A stretch of DNA of 64,000 nucleotides, taken from NCBI GenBank assembly GCA_002396485.1, contig DGXZ01000046.1:1-64000 (forward strand), given 5' to 3'. A program made the translations under genes and the position numbers. The DNA is from Spartobacteria bacterium UBA5019. GTDB taxonomy: Bacteria; Verrucomicrobiota; Verrucomicrobiia; Chthoniobacterales; Terrimicrobiaceae. This document shows positions 20,051 through 28,713 of the stretch, piece by piece (the stretch's first letter is position 1; each line of letters starts with the position of its first letter). The notes under the pieces are model-generated. The model was not told where the DNA came from and ran no database searches. It worked only from the letters and a program-made list of their open reading frames with translations.

Positions 20051-20706
20051 AACACAATGACCAACAGCCCGAAAGCGATTTCTTCATTGGCGCCCGCCTC
20101 TCCGCGCGCAGACAGAAGCTGGGCATCCAGCTTGAGAAGGCCGCCAAGGACATTCGGGTCTCCGTTTCACGGTTGAGCCAGATCGAGGCTGACGACTTCT
20201 CGAGTTTTGCCCACCCCACCTACGCACGGCTTTTTCTGGTCGACTACGCGAATTACCTGCGCGTGCCCCTTGAGGGAATCCGCGATTACCTGCCCGGCAG
20301 CAAAAAGCTCGGCACCACCGATAATCGATACCTCGAAGTCCTGCAGGCCCACCAAACCTTCCTGCACGGCGATCAGTTCAAATCGCTCCGCCGCCTCCTC
20401 TTTGGCGTCGGTGCCGGCATACTCGTTCTGATCCTCATCGGCCTCGGCGTCTATTTCTGGAAAACTTGGAAAAAATTGGAGCGCGTCCAACCAGTTGTCT
20501 CTCCTTCTGCCGCCTTGCCGATTGCCACGCCGAGACCTGTCGCTTCACCCGTCGCCAAGCCTAGCCCATCTGTGACGCCCTCATCGACTCCTGAGGTTTT
20601 GCTTGTTCCTTCCGAAGCTACACCGGCACCCGCAAGCAAAGCATCCCCAACTCCCTTCACCCTTCCGCCATTTGAACCCTCTCCCCGGCCCAAACGCCCG
20701 CAATGA
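20047..20706 (+). CDS. RodZ-like helix-turn-helix membrane protein
   Basis: A 219-residue protein. Residues about 14-80 form a Cro-type HTH of the RodZ class (ARLSARRQKLGIQLEKAAK, then IRVSVSRLSQIEADDF and PTYARLFLVDYANYL). One membrane helix lies near residues 118-137 (LLFGVGAGILVLILIGLGVY), followed by a Pro/Ala/Ser/Thr-rich extracytoplasmic tail. RodZ-type proteins link MreB filaments to the membrane, which fits the position beside ftsK. The C-terminal beta domain of E. coli RodZ is missing. The TTG start overlaps the ftsK stop, and the stop overlaps rimO (ATGA). Confidence 0.8.
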   Translation: MKHNDQQPESDFFIGARLSARRQKLGIQLEKAAKDIRVSVSRLSQIEADDFSSFAHPTYARLFLVDYANYLRVPLEGIRDYLPGSKKLGTTDNRYLEVLQAHQTFLHGDQFKSLRRLLFGVGAGILVLILIGLGVYFWKTWKKLERVQPVVSPSAALPIATPRPVASPVAKPSPSVTPSSTPEVLLVPSEATPAPASKASPTPFTLPPFEPSPRPKRPQ

Positions 20707-22097
20707 AATCTTCCACTGAAGCCGCCCCGCGCCGGGTTGGTATGATCAGCCTCGGCTGCGCCAAAAATCTCGTCGACGCCGAGATCATGCTCGGCTCCGC
20801 AAAATCCGAGGGGTTCGAAATCACCGCGGACCCCGCCGAAGCCGATGTGCTCATCGTCAACACCTGCGGGTTTATCGACTCTGCGAAACAGGAATCGATC
20901 GATGCCATTCTGGAAGCCTCCCGCCAGCGCAACGAGGGCAAACGCCCCGATGCCAAAATCGTCGTCAGCGGCTGCCTTTCCCAACGATTTTCCACTGACC
21001 TCGTCGGTGAACTTCCTGAAGTGGACGCCTTCATCGGACTTGATCAAGTCGCCGAAGCCGGAGCGATCTTCCGCCGCGTGCTCGAAGAGGACAAATCCAG
21101 CGTCCTCAACCTCGTGACGCCAAAGTCCCGCTACATCCCCGACTTCGCCACCCCCCGCTTCCGGCTCACGCCAAACCACTCGGCCTATGTGAAAATCGCC
21201 GAGGGATGCAATCACCCTTGCAGCTTTTGCGTGATTCCCCAAATGCGCGGACGCCACCGCAGCCGCTCCCTCGATTCCGTCGTGCGCGAGATTCGAGGAC
21301 TCGTTGCCGAAGGCGTGAAGGAGATCAATCTCATCAGCCAAGACACCACCTACTACGGCATGGACCTCTGGGATGAAAAAGCCGGCCCACGCCAGCCTGT
21401 GGACGCCTCGCGCGGGACTTCGCTCATCCACCTCTTGGATGAAATCGCCGGGATCGGCGGCGAGTTCTGGGTTCGACTCCTCTACACCCACCCTGCTCAC
21501 TGGAGCGATGACCTCATAGCCGCCATCGCCCGCAACCCCCATGTGGCCCGCTATGTGGACATGCCCCTCCAGCACATTCATGCCGAAATGCTCAAACTCA
21601 TGCGCCGCGAGACCTCCCGCGAGCACATCGAAAATCTCATAGCCCGCATCCGCGCAGGCATCCCTGGCATCGGCCTCCGCACCACATTCATCGTTGGCTT
21701 TCCTGGCGAAACCGAGGAGCATTTCGAGAGTCTCCTCGCCTTCATCGAGGAAACCCGCTTCGAGCGCCTCGGCGTCTTCAATTACTCGCAGGAGGACGGC
21801 TCCCGCGCGGCTAAGATGGATCACCAGGTCCCCACCCGCACGAAAAACCGCCGCTACCGCGAAGCCATGAAACTCCAGCAGCGCATCGCCCGCGAAATGG
21901 CTGAATCCCGCACCGGACAAACCCTTCGCGTCCTCGTGGAAACTCCCAACTCCGGCCGCACCGAACACGACGCCCCCGAAGTCGATTGCCGCGTCATCCT
22001 CACTCAACCCGCCGAAGTCGGCACCTTCATCAACGCCAAAATCCTCGGAGCCCAAACCTACGACCTCGTCGCCGAGCCGATTCAAGACTTGCCGTAA
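20703..22097 (+). CDS. rimO: Ribosomal protein S12 methylthiotransferase RimO
   Basis: A 464-residue radical-SAM enzyme that methylthiolates the conserved aspartate of ribosomal protein S12. The N-terminal UPF0004 domain has MISLGCAKNLVDAEIML, VNTCGFIDSAKQES and VVSGCLSQR, giving the three cluster cysteines. The radical-SAM CxxxCxxC is CNHPCSFC in KIAEGCNHPCSFCVIPQMRG near residue 170. A C-terminal TRAM domain is present. GCAKNLVD and the IPQMRG context favour RimO over MiaB. It forms the third gene of the ftsK-RodZ-like-rimO coupled set. A long minus-strand open frame opposite it (20451-22142) is a shadow. Confidence 0.95.
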   Translation: MKSSTEAAPRRVGMISLGCAKNLVDAEIMLGSAKSEGFEITADPAEADVLIVNTCGFIDSAKQESIDAILEASRQRNEGKRPDAKIVVSGCLSQRFSTDLVGELPEVDAFIGLDQVAEAGAIFRRVLEEDKSSVLNLVTPKSRYIPDFATPRFRLTPNHSAYVKIAEGCNHPCSFCVIPQMRGRHRSRSLDSVVREIRGLVAEGVKEINLISQDTTYYGMDLWDEKAGPRQPVDASRGTSLIHLLDEIAGIGGEFWVRLLYTHPAHWSDDLIAAIARNPHVARYVDMPLQHIHAEMLKLMRRETSREHIENLIARIRAGIPGIGLRTTFIVGFPGETEEHFESLLAFIEETRFERLGVFNYSQEDGSRAAKMDHQVPTRTKNRRYREAMKLQQRIAREMAESRTGQTLRVLVETPNSGRTEHDAPEVDCRVILTQPAEVGTFINAKILGAQTYDLVAEPIQDLP

Positions 22098-22123
22098 CTT
22101 TATCTTTAGAGCAATTTTCCCAA

Positions 22124-22660
22124 ATGAGTACCTCCACCACAAAAAAAACCACCCGCCCGCAAGCCTTCACCCTCATTGAGCTCCTTGTCGTCATCTCGAT
22201 CATCGCCATCCTTGCCTCCCTCGCCTTCCCGGCAATCGGCGGTGCAATGGACTCCGCAAAGAAAACCACCGCCAAAAACGCAGCTGTTCAGATCGCCAAC
22301 GCCGTAGTGGCTTATGAGACGGAGTATGGCCGGTTGCCTACAAATTCAGGAACAACGGTGGGATCTGCTCTCATGAGTATTCTCACGGCTGCTACGACAA
22401 ATAACAACCCTAGAGCCATTGTATTTCTAGAAGCTCAAGCATGGAAAAAAGGTAAGGGAGGAACAAACGCAAGTGGAGATTACCAAGACCCTTGGGGTGG
22501 CACGTATCAGATTCTATTGGATGATAATTATGATAATAGAATGACTAATAGTTTCCCAAAGCTGTCAGGCTCCGGAAATGAGAGCTTAACTCTGATGAAG
22601 AAAGTAGCTGTCTGGAATACCAACGCGAGCACAAAGCTGCTTGTCAGGTCTTGGGAGTAA
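22124..22660 (+). CDS. Type II pseudopilin (prepilin-type N-terminal methylation)
   Basis: A 178-residue protein. A short basic leader ends at the prepilin peptidase site before FTLIELLVVISIIAILASLA, with the conserved Glu at +5. The C-terminal globular part includes DPWGGTYQILLDDN, a GspG-like pattern. It is presumably cleaved by a prepilin peptidase and assembled into a pseudopilus or secreted. The start at 22124 gives a 15-residue leader; the upstream frame belongs to rimO. No secretion-system genes adjoin it. It converges with a second pseudopilin gene six bases away. Confidence 0.88.
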   Translation: MSTSTTKKTTRPQAFTLIELLVVISIIAILASLAFPAIGGAMDSAKKTTAKNAAVQIANAVVAYETEYGRLPTNSGTTVGSALMSILTAATTNNNPRAIVFLEAQAWKKGKGGTNASGDYQDPWGGTYQILLDDNYDNRMTNSFPKLSGSGNESLTLMKKVAVWNTNASTKLLVRSWE

Positions 22661-22666
22661 GTTTTG

Positions 22667-23170
22667 TTACCAATTCTTAATCCACTGGTTGGTATTTGCC
22701 GTCCCCGCACGCGACCAGATGTCGTAAAAATTTGTTCCAGATCTTGTTGCATCGCCAGGATATTGGTATCCATAGCCTTCGCCGAAGGGGTCTAAAATGG
22801 ATTGGTTAGTCTCCGATACATTGGGGTTCGTGCCCATGCGCTTGGAAAACTCGAAATAGACTTTTCCACTCGAAGGGGCTAGTGCTGCCCTTAAAAATGC
22901 ATTGTTAGTGGCAGGTGCTGCATTCGTCAACGCTGGATAATCCCCCGTATCCGCCTTGTAACTCTCAAGAGCTGCCGCCAGAGCTGCGATTTCCGCCTCC
23001 GCACGGTTGCGGGCGGCCTTTTTTTGCACATAGCCGGCCGTTTGCAGCACCAGACCGGCGAGGATGGCGATGACAGTGATCACGACGAGCAACTCAATCA
23101 GGGTGAAGCCGTGAGGGGCAGTCGAGTTACCTTTGAAGCGGAAGAGGGTAGGGGTATTCAAAAAGCGCAT
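22667..23170 (-). CDS. Type II pseudopilin
   Basis: A 167-residue protein with a 21-residue leader and FTLIELLVVITVIAILAGLV as the cleavage and membrane segment. The helical stretch RAEAEIAALAAALESYKADTGDYP is typical of GspG-type major pseudopilins, and the C-terminal DPFGEGYGYQYPG recalls the family's calcium loop. It is transcribed away from nrdR, so 23171-23305 probably holds a divergent promoter region. It is an orphan, with no assembly genes nearby. Confidence 0.88.
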   Translation of the reverse strand: MRFLNTPTLFRFKGNSTAPHGFTLIELLVVITVIAILAGLVLQTAGYVQKKAARNRAEAEIAALAAALESYKADTGDYPALTNAAPATNNAFLRAALAPSSGKVYFEFSKRMGTNPNVSETNQSILDPFGEGYGYQYPGDATRSGTNFYDIWSRAGTANTNQWIKNW

Positions 23171-23305
23171 GGGTTAAACCTGTGAAATGTGACTCTCTCG
23201 GACAAGCAAAACTTTCTAAAATTTTCACTCTCATCAAAAAATAAAATTGACCTCACTATATCTTGTGGTGATTTTCCCAGCGATTCTCGCATCAATACAA
23301 CATAT

Positions 23306-23797
23306 ATGCGCTGCCCGAAATGTGGAACCCTCGATGATAAGGTCATTGACTCCCGTCTCTCGAAAGACGGAGCCACTATCCGCCGCCGCCGGGAATGTCT
23401 CGATTGTCTGTCTCGTTTCACGACATATGAAGTATTGGAGCGCAATGAATTGCGTGTTATCAAGCGGGACGGCCGTCACGAGATTTTTGAGCGAAGCAAA
23501 CTCCTTAGCAGCATTGCAAAAGCCTCTGAAAAGCGATCCGTCACCTTGGAATCTATGGAGCATGTCGTCGAAGATATCTTGCAGGAGATCGAAAACAGCC
23601 AAGAGCGGGAGATTTCCTCCAAGCACCTTGGCGCCCTTGTGATGGCCAGACTCCACGCGCTCGACCCCGTCGCTTATGTGCGCTACGCCTCGGTCTATCG
23701 CCAGTTTCAGGAAGTCGGGGACTTCATCGAGGAGATCGAATCCCTCGGACGCCGTGTTGCCCTCACCCCCGGCCAAACTGAGCTTTTTAAAAAGTGA
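23306..23797 (+). CDS. nrdR: Transcriptional repressor NrdR
   Basis: A 163-residue regulator that represses ribonucleotide reductase genes. The N-terminal zinc ribbon has C3-x2-C6 (MRCPKCG) and C31-x2-C34 (CLDC), with the RRRR motif between. The ATP-cone that senses ATP/dATP begins at VIKRDGRHEIFERSKLL. The length is typical. The ATG at 23306 starts exactly at the zinc ribbon; the frame upstream is non-homologous. Its stop overlaps the next gene as GTGA. Confidence 0.96.
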   Translation: MRCPKCGTLDDKVIDSRLSKDGATIRRRRECLDCLSRFTTYEVLERNELRVIKRDGRHEIFERSKLLSSIAKASEKRSVTLESMEHVVEDILQEIENSQEREISSKHLGALVMARLHALDPVAYVRYASVYRQFQEVGDFIEEIESLGRRVALTPGQTELFKK

Positions 23798-24354
23798 TAG
23801 CCCTCCGTGACAACTACCCTCTCGTGCGCTTTCAAGATGGCAGCGTGATGAACTACGACCGCGCTTGGCTGGCCTCCGCCGTCGTGCGTGCCGCCGAGGT
23901 CGCCGGCTACAAAAAATGGTGGCTCACCACCCATGTCACCGAAAGCATCTCCAGCTACCTCCAGCAGGAATTCGAGGAAAACATCGTCACCATCTCCCGC
24001 TTGGAAAAAGCCGTCCAGTCCGTGCTGCAAGTCATAGGCTATTCGGATGTCGCCCGCTGCTTCGAAACGCTCCCCCCGCCAGTCACGCTCTCCCTTCCCG
24101 AACTCGCCCGCCGAGCCGGTACAGGCTATGAGCTCGTTTTCTTCAACCTCCTCCACCAGCGCCTGCGCGAAATCCTTGAATCTCCCGCGAGGCAGGTCGA
24201 AATCCATGGCCTCCACGACTGCGTGAAGCTCCTTCGCTGCGCCAAGCACTGGAGCACCGACTGCTCCGGCCTCATGAGCGAGATCGTTACCTTCATTCGC
24301 ACCGAGGCCGCATCCAGCCATCGCGCCCACGAACTCAACCTCCAACTCGCATGA
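23794..24354 (+). CDS. ATP-cone-like protein translationally coupled to nrdR
   Basis: A 186-residue protein with no name I can give it. Residues about 9-95 follow the ATP-cone layout: VRFQDGSVMNYDRAWLASAV at the start resembles KRDGRxxxFDRxKLxxAI, and ISRLEKAVQSVLQVIGYSDVAR at the end resembles the TVEEIQDxVExVLxxxGxxxVAK segment. Residues about 105-186 are helical and unassigned. The GTG start overlaps the nrdR stop, and its own stop overlaps the HIT gene (ATGA), so three genes are coupled. A nucleotide-sensing partner for NrdR is a reasonable guess, but unproven. Confidence 0.6.
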   Translation: MIALRDNYPLVRFQDGSVMNYDRAWLASAVVRAAEVAGYKKWWLTTHVTESISSYLQQEFEENIVTISRLEKAVQSVLQVIGYSDVARCFETLPPPVTLSLPELARRAGTGYELVFFNLLHQRLREILESPARQVEIHGLHDCVKLLRCAKHWSTDCSGLMSEIVTFIRTEAASSHRAHELNLQLA

Positions 24355-24689
24355 CGCTTTTCGAAAAAATCATCGCTCGCGAAATCCCCGCCGAAATCGT
24401 CTTCGAAGACGACCAATGCCTCGCCTTTCGCGACATCTCCCCCCAGGCTCCGATCCACATTCTCATCATCCCCAAAAAAACCATCGCCCGCATCGCAGCC
24501 GCACAAGCCGATGATCAAAGCCTCCTCGGCCATCTCCTCCTCACCGCCGCCGAGATCGCCCGCCGCGAAAACATAGCCCCCGCCGGCTATCGTCTCGTCA
24601 TCAACAATGGCCCCCACGGCGGCGAAACTGTCCCACATCTCCACATCCACCTCCTCGGTGGACGCCACCTCAATTGGCCGCCAGGGTAA
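24351..24689 (+). CDS. HIT-family (histidine triad) nucleotide-binding protein
   Basis: A 112-residue HINT-type hydrolase with the triad HLHIHLLGG (H-x-H-x-H-x-x) near the C-terminus, and the N-terminal IIAREIPAEIVFEDD and PIHILIIPKK of the family. It hydrolyses purine nucleoside phosphoramidates or similar in the cytoplasm. It is the last gene of the nrdR set, ending ten bases before a 34-base perfect palindrome that separates it from the convergent antiporter gene. Confidence 0.93.
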   Translation: MTLFEKIIAREIPAEIVFEDDQCLAFRDISPQAPIHILIIPKKTIARIAAAQADDQSLLGHLLLTAAEIARRENIAPAGYRLVINNGPHGGETVPHLHIHLLGGRHLNWPPG

Positions 24690-24698
24690 TCCGCTCGA

Positions 24699-24732
24699 AC
24701 CAAAAATTTGGACGATCGTCCAAATTTTTGGT
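24699..24732. terminator. 34-base perfect palindrome between convergent genes
   Basis: The sequence from 24699 to 24732 equals its own reverse complement, with arms ACCAAAAATTTG and core GACGATCGTC. As RNA from either side it folds into a hairpin ending in a T-rich arm, so it can serve as a terminator for both the HIT gene and the antiporter gene. A near copy of its left half, CAAAAAATTTGAACGATCG, ends the window at 63982-64000. Confidence 0.6.
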
Positions 24733-24742
24733 CGACTTTGAC

Positions 24743-26467
24743 TCAATCGGTCTTTGTGAGGTTGAAGACGCTCAGGGCCTCGCGGATTACCGCTCGACCG
24801 CTTTCGGCTTCGTCGAGGATGACGATGTCGGTTCCAACATTGCGGAGTTTATCGGCTTCGTTGCTGAATTTCGTTCGGGCGAGGATGGTGATGGAGGGGT
24901 TCCGCTCCCTTGCGAATTGGATGGCTGCTGCGATTTCGGGTGTGGCGGGAAAAGTGAAGGCGACAATGCGGGCCTGATCGACGCAGCAGAGGTCCCAGAC
25001 TTCAGGTTGGCGGGCATCGGCGAACAAGGCGGCTTTTCCATCGCTATGCAGTTCATGAATGGCCTCTGCGTTGAGATCTATGACCAGTGAGGGAATGCCT
25101 TCGTCGGCGAGGGAAGCGCAAAGTCCACGTCCCACAGGACCATATCCGCAAATGATTGCATGGTTGGTCAGTCCCCGCACGCGCTCGGCGGGAGGCAGGG
25201 ATGCGGCGGCGCGCCTCGGCAGGCGGGGAGTGTGCGCGTCGAGCCAGTTGCCAAGAGGCTGGGCGAAGCGCATGAGCACGGGAACCATGGCCATCGAGAG
25301 AGCCATGGCTGCCATGAGTGGATCGCTTATCGCACTCGACCATGCCGCGACATCAGAGGTTTTTGTGAGAAGCACGAGGGAGAATTCCCCCGCGCTGCCG
25401 AGTCCGATGCCTGCGAAAACCGCCGCCCGCCAACTCAATCCGATCATGCGGGCGATGAGTCCGATCAAGAGGGCTTTTCCGAGGATGATCCCGGCGGTCA
25501 GGGCCAGAATGAGTTGCCAAGAGGAAATGGCCTCACGGAGATCGATTCCCAGGCCGACCGAGACAAAGAAAATCGTGAGGAACAAATCCTTGATTGGCGC
25601 AATGTCCGAAAGAATGCGGTGCTTGTAGATGCACTCACTAACGGCAAGCCCGGCGACAAAGGCTCCTAGAATGAGGCTCAGATCCATAAGTGCGGCCAGA
25701 AAGGCCACTCCGATGCACAGCCCAGCCACGGTGAGGGTGAAAAGCTCGCGGCTGCGGGTATCCGCCACAGCGCGCAGCAGCCTGGGAATGACATAACGCG
25801 CAAGAAAGATGGCCAGCGCAATGAACGCAATGCCTTTGCCTAGGGTTAAAGCCAACATGGGTGCCATGGTATTTCCCTCACCTCCCACCACGAAGAGAGC
25901 GGGCATGAGCACAAGGAAGAGGATGACAAAGATGTCTTGAAAAATTGCCACCCCGAGGGCAAAGCGGGCGCCGGAACTCGCCGATATGCCCATGTCGTGA
26001 TAGAGCTTCACACTGATGGCGGTTGAACTCAGCGCACACGCGACTGCCACGACCGCGACCATCGGCCAATCCAGACCGAAAAAGGAACGGGCTACGAGTC
26101 CCGCACCGAGCATCGTGACTCCGACTTGCACCGAGCCTCCCAGAAATGCATACCGCCGCAGGTGTTTCAACTCGCCGAGGGAGAATTCCATTCCGAGCAC
26201 AAAGAGGAGGAGCATGACACCGATCTCCGACATGGAAGCCACCGCCTCCCTTGCCTGCTCGCCCGCCACGGCCTCGAGAAGGCCGGTATTCGCGATCGCA
26301 AGTCCGCACAGGAAATAGGCGACGAGCAAGGACTGCCGCAGCTTCAGTAGAACCAGGGACGCAAGCACCACGCCCACCAACATGAAGGCCAGCAAGGAAA
26401 ACATCGGCGGCACACCCGCCGAGGCCAATGGTACAAACACGCCCGTATGAGAAATAAAACTCTGCAT
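24743..26467 (-). CDS. Kef-type cation/proton antiporter with TrkA-N domain (CPA2)
   Basis: A 574-residue inner-membrane protein. About twelve hydrophobic segments fill residues 20-400 (CPA2 Na+/H+ exchanger fold). A cytoplasmic RCK/TrkA-N Rossmann domain follows, with AIICGYGPVGRGLCASL near residue 440. No TrkA-C domain follows. Family members expel K+ or Na+ in exchange for protons under NAD(H) or redox control. The N-terminal start is the first ATG; nothing upstream competes. It is monocistronic. Confidence 0.9.
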   Translation of the reverse strand: MQSFISHTGVFVPLASAGVPPMFSLLAFMLVGVVLASLVLLKLRQSLLVAYFLCGLAIANTGLLEAVAGEQAREAVASMSEIGVMLLLFVLGMEFSLGELKHLRRYAFLGGSVQVGVTMLGAGLVARSFFGLDWPMVAVVAVACALSSTAISVKLYHDMGISASSGARFALGVAIFQDIFVILFLVLMPALFVVGGEGNTMAPMLALTLGKGIAFIALAIFLARYVIPRLLRAVADTRSRELFTLTVAGLCIGVAFLAALMDLSLILGAFVAGLAVSECIYKHRILSDIAPIKDLFLTIFFVSVGLGIDLREAISSWQLILALTAGIILGKALLIGLIARMIGLSWRAAVFAGIGLGSAGEFSLVLLTKTSDVAAWSSAISDPLMAAMALSMAMVPVLMRFAQPLGNWLDAHTPRLPRRAAASLPPAERVRGLTNHAIICGYGPVGRGLCASLADEGIPSLVIDLNAEAIHELHSDGKAALFADARQPEVWDLCCVDQARIVAFTFPATPEIAAAIQFARERNPSITILARTKFSNEADKLRNVGTDIVILDEAESGRAVIREALSVFNLTKTD

Positions 26468-26524
26468 CCCTGTGCTCAGTCTCGCCGAGCCGCAGGGTAT
26501 TTGCGAGCCGAAGATTGTCCGAGC

Positions 26525-27058
26525 TTATCTGTAGCGAATGATCGATGCGTCGATCGAGCGCAGGGTGAGCATTCCCACGCCCATGTAGCCGGGATTGAAT
26601 GTCGGAAGGTATGTCGTGGATGTGCTGGTGCCGTATTCCGAACGGCGAGCCGGGCCATCTGGTCCGCAATACCTGGAGTTGGCCGTGCCGAAGCTGTAAG
26701 TGGTCACGGGCACATAGGATGTGTAGCCCGGCACATAATAGTTGTAGGGCCGTTGCTCGGTATCCTCGTGAAGCATAATGGCGGCATCGCCCCCATGAAG
26801 GCGCGCGTTATACTGGATAGCCCGGATCATGAAGCCGTAACTGGAATTGGCGGTGAACGAGAGCCTGCCAATAACGCTGTAGGGACGGTCAGGCGGCTTG
26901 GAAAAGATGGGAACGCTGTAATCCTTCGGCTTTGGAGGAAAGACCTGCGCGGTGCTCGGGCGATAAAATTGAGAAGTGGAGGAAACGGACTCGCATCCAC
27001 TCAGGATGATGGCGAGAGAAAGGGCCAACAGAACGCGATGGAACGCAGGCTTAAGCAT
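26525..27058 (-). CDS. Lipoprotein of unknown function
   Basis: A 177-residue protein with a lipoprotein signal peptide, MLKPAFHRVLLALSLAIIL then LSGC (the lipobox), so the mature protein begins at Cys22. The mature part is rich in Tyr, Ser and Pro (YNYYVPGYTSYVPVTTYSFG) and contains the better-ordered stretch FMIRAIQYNARLHGGDAAIM. I do not recognise a family. It follows rfbA on the same strand and may be cotranscribed with it. Confidence 0.75.
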   Translation of the reverse strand: MLKPAFHRVLLALSLAIILSGCESVSSTSQFYRPSTAQVFPPKPKDYSVPIFSKPPDRPYSVIGRLSFTANSSYGFMIRAIQYNARLHGGDAAIMLHEDTEQRPYNYYVPGYTSYVPVTTYSFGTANSRYCGPDGPARRSEYGTSTSTTYLPTFNPGYMGVGMLTLRSIDASIIRYR

Positions 27059-27108
27059 TTTGTAAATGCACCATAATCTAAAAACCCGTCCTCGCAAGGT
27101 GCGCGATT

Positions 27109-27990
27109 TTATTTCAAGAGTCGACGCAGATACGCTCCGTAGCTCGATTTGCCGAGGCGGGCGATCTGGGCTTCCAGTCCCGCCTGGTCGATCCATTTGT
27201 TGCGCAGGGCGATTTCCTCGAGACAGGCGATTTTCAAGCCTTGGCGGCGTTCGATGACACTGACGAATTCGGCAGCCTCCATCAGGGATTCATGCGTGCC
27301 GGTGTCGAGCCAGGCGGTGCCGCGGCCGAGTTGCTCGACTTGGAGTTTGCCTTCCTCGAGGTAGAGGCGGTTGAGGTCGGTGATTTCGAGTTCGCCACGG
27401 GCTGAGGGTTTCAAGTCGCGCGCGAGGCCGACTACGCGGTCGTCGTAGAAATAGAGGCCCGGCACGGCGAAGTTCGACTTCGGCTTGGCAGGCTTCTCTT
27501 CGATCGAGACGACGCGTCCATCGGGTGCGAATTCCACGACGCCGTAGGCAGTCGGTTCCGCGACATGGTAGCCGAAAATTGTGGCTCCCTCGCGACGCGC
27601 ATCAGCGGCTTCGATGGCCTCCACAAAGTTTTGACCGTAGAAAATATTGTCACCCAGCACGAGGGCGGATGGGGCGTTTTTCACAAAGTCGGCACCGATG
27701 TGGAATGCCTGTGCAAGCCCCTCTGGACGCGGTTGGGCCGCGTAGCTCAGCGAAATACCGAACTGGTTGCCATCACCCAGCAGTCGCTGGAAGAGCGGCA
27801 AATCCTCCGGCGTGGAAATGAGCAAAATCTCGCGGATGCCTGCCAGCATGAGCACAGACAGCGGATAGTAAACCATCGGCTTGTCATACACGGGCATGAG
27901 CTGCTTGCTCACGGCGATGGTGAGCGGATAGAGCCGCGTCCCGGAGCCTCCAGCGAGAATGATGCCTTTGCGTTGTGTCGGGTTTTGCAT
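27109..27990 (-). CDS. rfbA: Glucose-1-phosphate thymidylyltransferase
   Basis: A 293-residue enzyme making dTDP-glucose, the first step of dTDP-L-rhamnose synthesis for surface glycans. The nucleotide-binding start [17 protein letters not shown] is followed by [31 protein letters not shown] and [10 protein letters not shown], the full RfbA signature set. The ATG at 27990 leaves six residues before the motif, as usual in the family; ATG at 28011 is an alternative. The other rml genes are not nearby. Confidence 0.94.
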   Translation of the reverse strand: MQNPTQRKGIILAGGSGTRLYPLTIAVSKQLMPVYDKPMVYYPLSVLMLAGIREILLISTPEDLPLFQRLLGDGNQFGISLSYAAQPRPEGLAQAFHIGADFVKNAPSALVLGDNIFYGQNFVEAIEAADARREGATIFGYHVAEPTAYGVVEFAPDGRVVSIEEKPAKPKSNFAVPGLYFYDDRVVGLARDLKPSARGELEITDLNRLYLEEGKLQVEQLGRGTAWLDTGTHESLMEAAEFVSVIERRQGLKIACLEEIALRNKWIDQAGLEAQIARLGKSSYGAYLRRLLK

Positions 27991-28062
27991 GTCGGTGATG
28001 GTTTGAGGCATCTTAGACAATGGCTGTCGGAGTGCGATTTTTCACCCTTTTTTTAGGAGACT

Positions 28063-28713
28063 CTAAGGCGCAATCAATGCGGTGTCATCCACCAGGCCGA
28101 CAGATCCATTGAAAAACCAAGCTAGGCGCTTGGGCGTGTGGACCGGTTTCGGAGGAGTGTTTGCTGCCCATGAGGTACCAACGACTCGGGGATGGAGGGC
28201 GTCTGCGTCGGAGAATCCCCAGGCTTCAACCGGGATGGTTGCGAGTTTGAGCGGCTGAGTGGATGGAGATGTGGCGAGGTTGCCCCATGGAACGAGTGTT
28301 TGGTCGGCATCAACGACGCTCATGTTCATTACATAGGTTCTTGCGGAATCGAGAAACGATGCGCTCACGGACTTGCGGTAGGCGGGCGGGACGAAGAGGG
28401 CTTCGACTTTTGGCGTAGTGGGCGTGGGAATGCCAAGAAAAGGAGACAACTCGCGCACGAGCCGTCCGCTCCGCGCGGGATCGAATTGTGCCAACTGGCC
28501 GGGCCAGAGCGGACCGGGGAGTTTGCCATCGTTGTCAGCGGCGAAAAGTGTGATCCCTGTCCCGATCTGCCGCATGTTGGAGACGGCCTTCGAGCGGTCG
28601 GAGGAAGCTCCAAGTTTCGAGAGGCCGCCCAGCGAGAGTGCTGCAAGAATGGCGACCACGGCCAAGACAGCGAGCAGCTCCACAAGTGTGAAGGCTCCGT
28701 CCAGCGTTCTCAC
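28063..28713 (-). CDS. Type II pseudopilin-like protein
   Basis: A 216-residue protein starting MRTLDGAFTLVELLAVLAVV, a very short leader before a prepilin-type cleavage site and membrane helix. The middle has NMRQIGTGITLFAADNDGKLPGPL, the pattern common in the expanded pseudopilin families of Planctomycetes and Verrucomicrobia. Its start overlaps the stop of the cytochrome c/PQQ dehydrogenase gene by four bases, so the two are coupled. Function is unknown. Confidence 0.85.
   Translation of the reverse strand: MRTLDGAFTLVELLAVLAVVAILAALSLGGLSKLGASSDRSKAVSNMRQIGTGITLFAADNDGKLPGPLWPGQLAQFDPARSGRLVRELSPFLGIPTPTTPKVEALFVPPAYRKSVSASFLDSARTYVMNMSVVDADQTLVPWGNLATSPSTQPLKLATIPVEAWGFSDADALHPRVVGTSWAANTPPKPVHTPKRLAWFFNGSVGLVDDTALIAP

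Noticed and set aside
20451..22142. A 563-codon open frame on the minus strand opposite rimO
   Set aside because: It is exactly antisense to rimO, whose radical-SAM motifs are clear; the translation is Gly/Val/Glu-rich shadow sequence with no domain.
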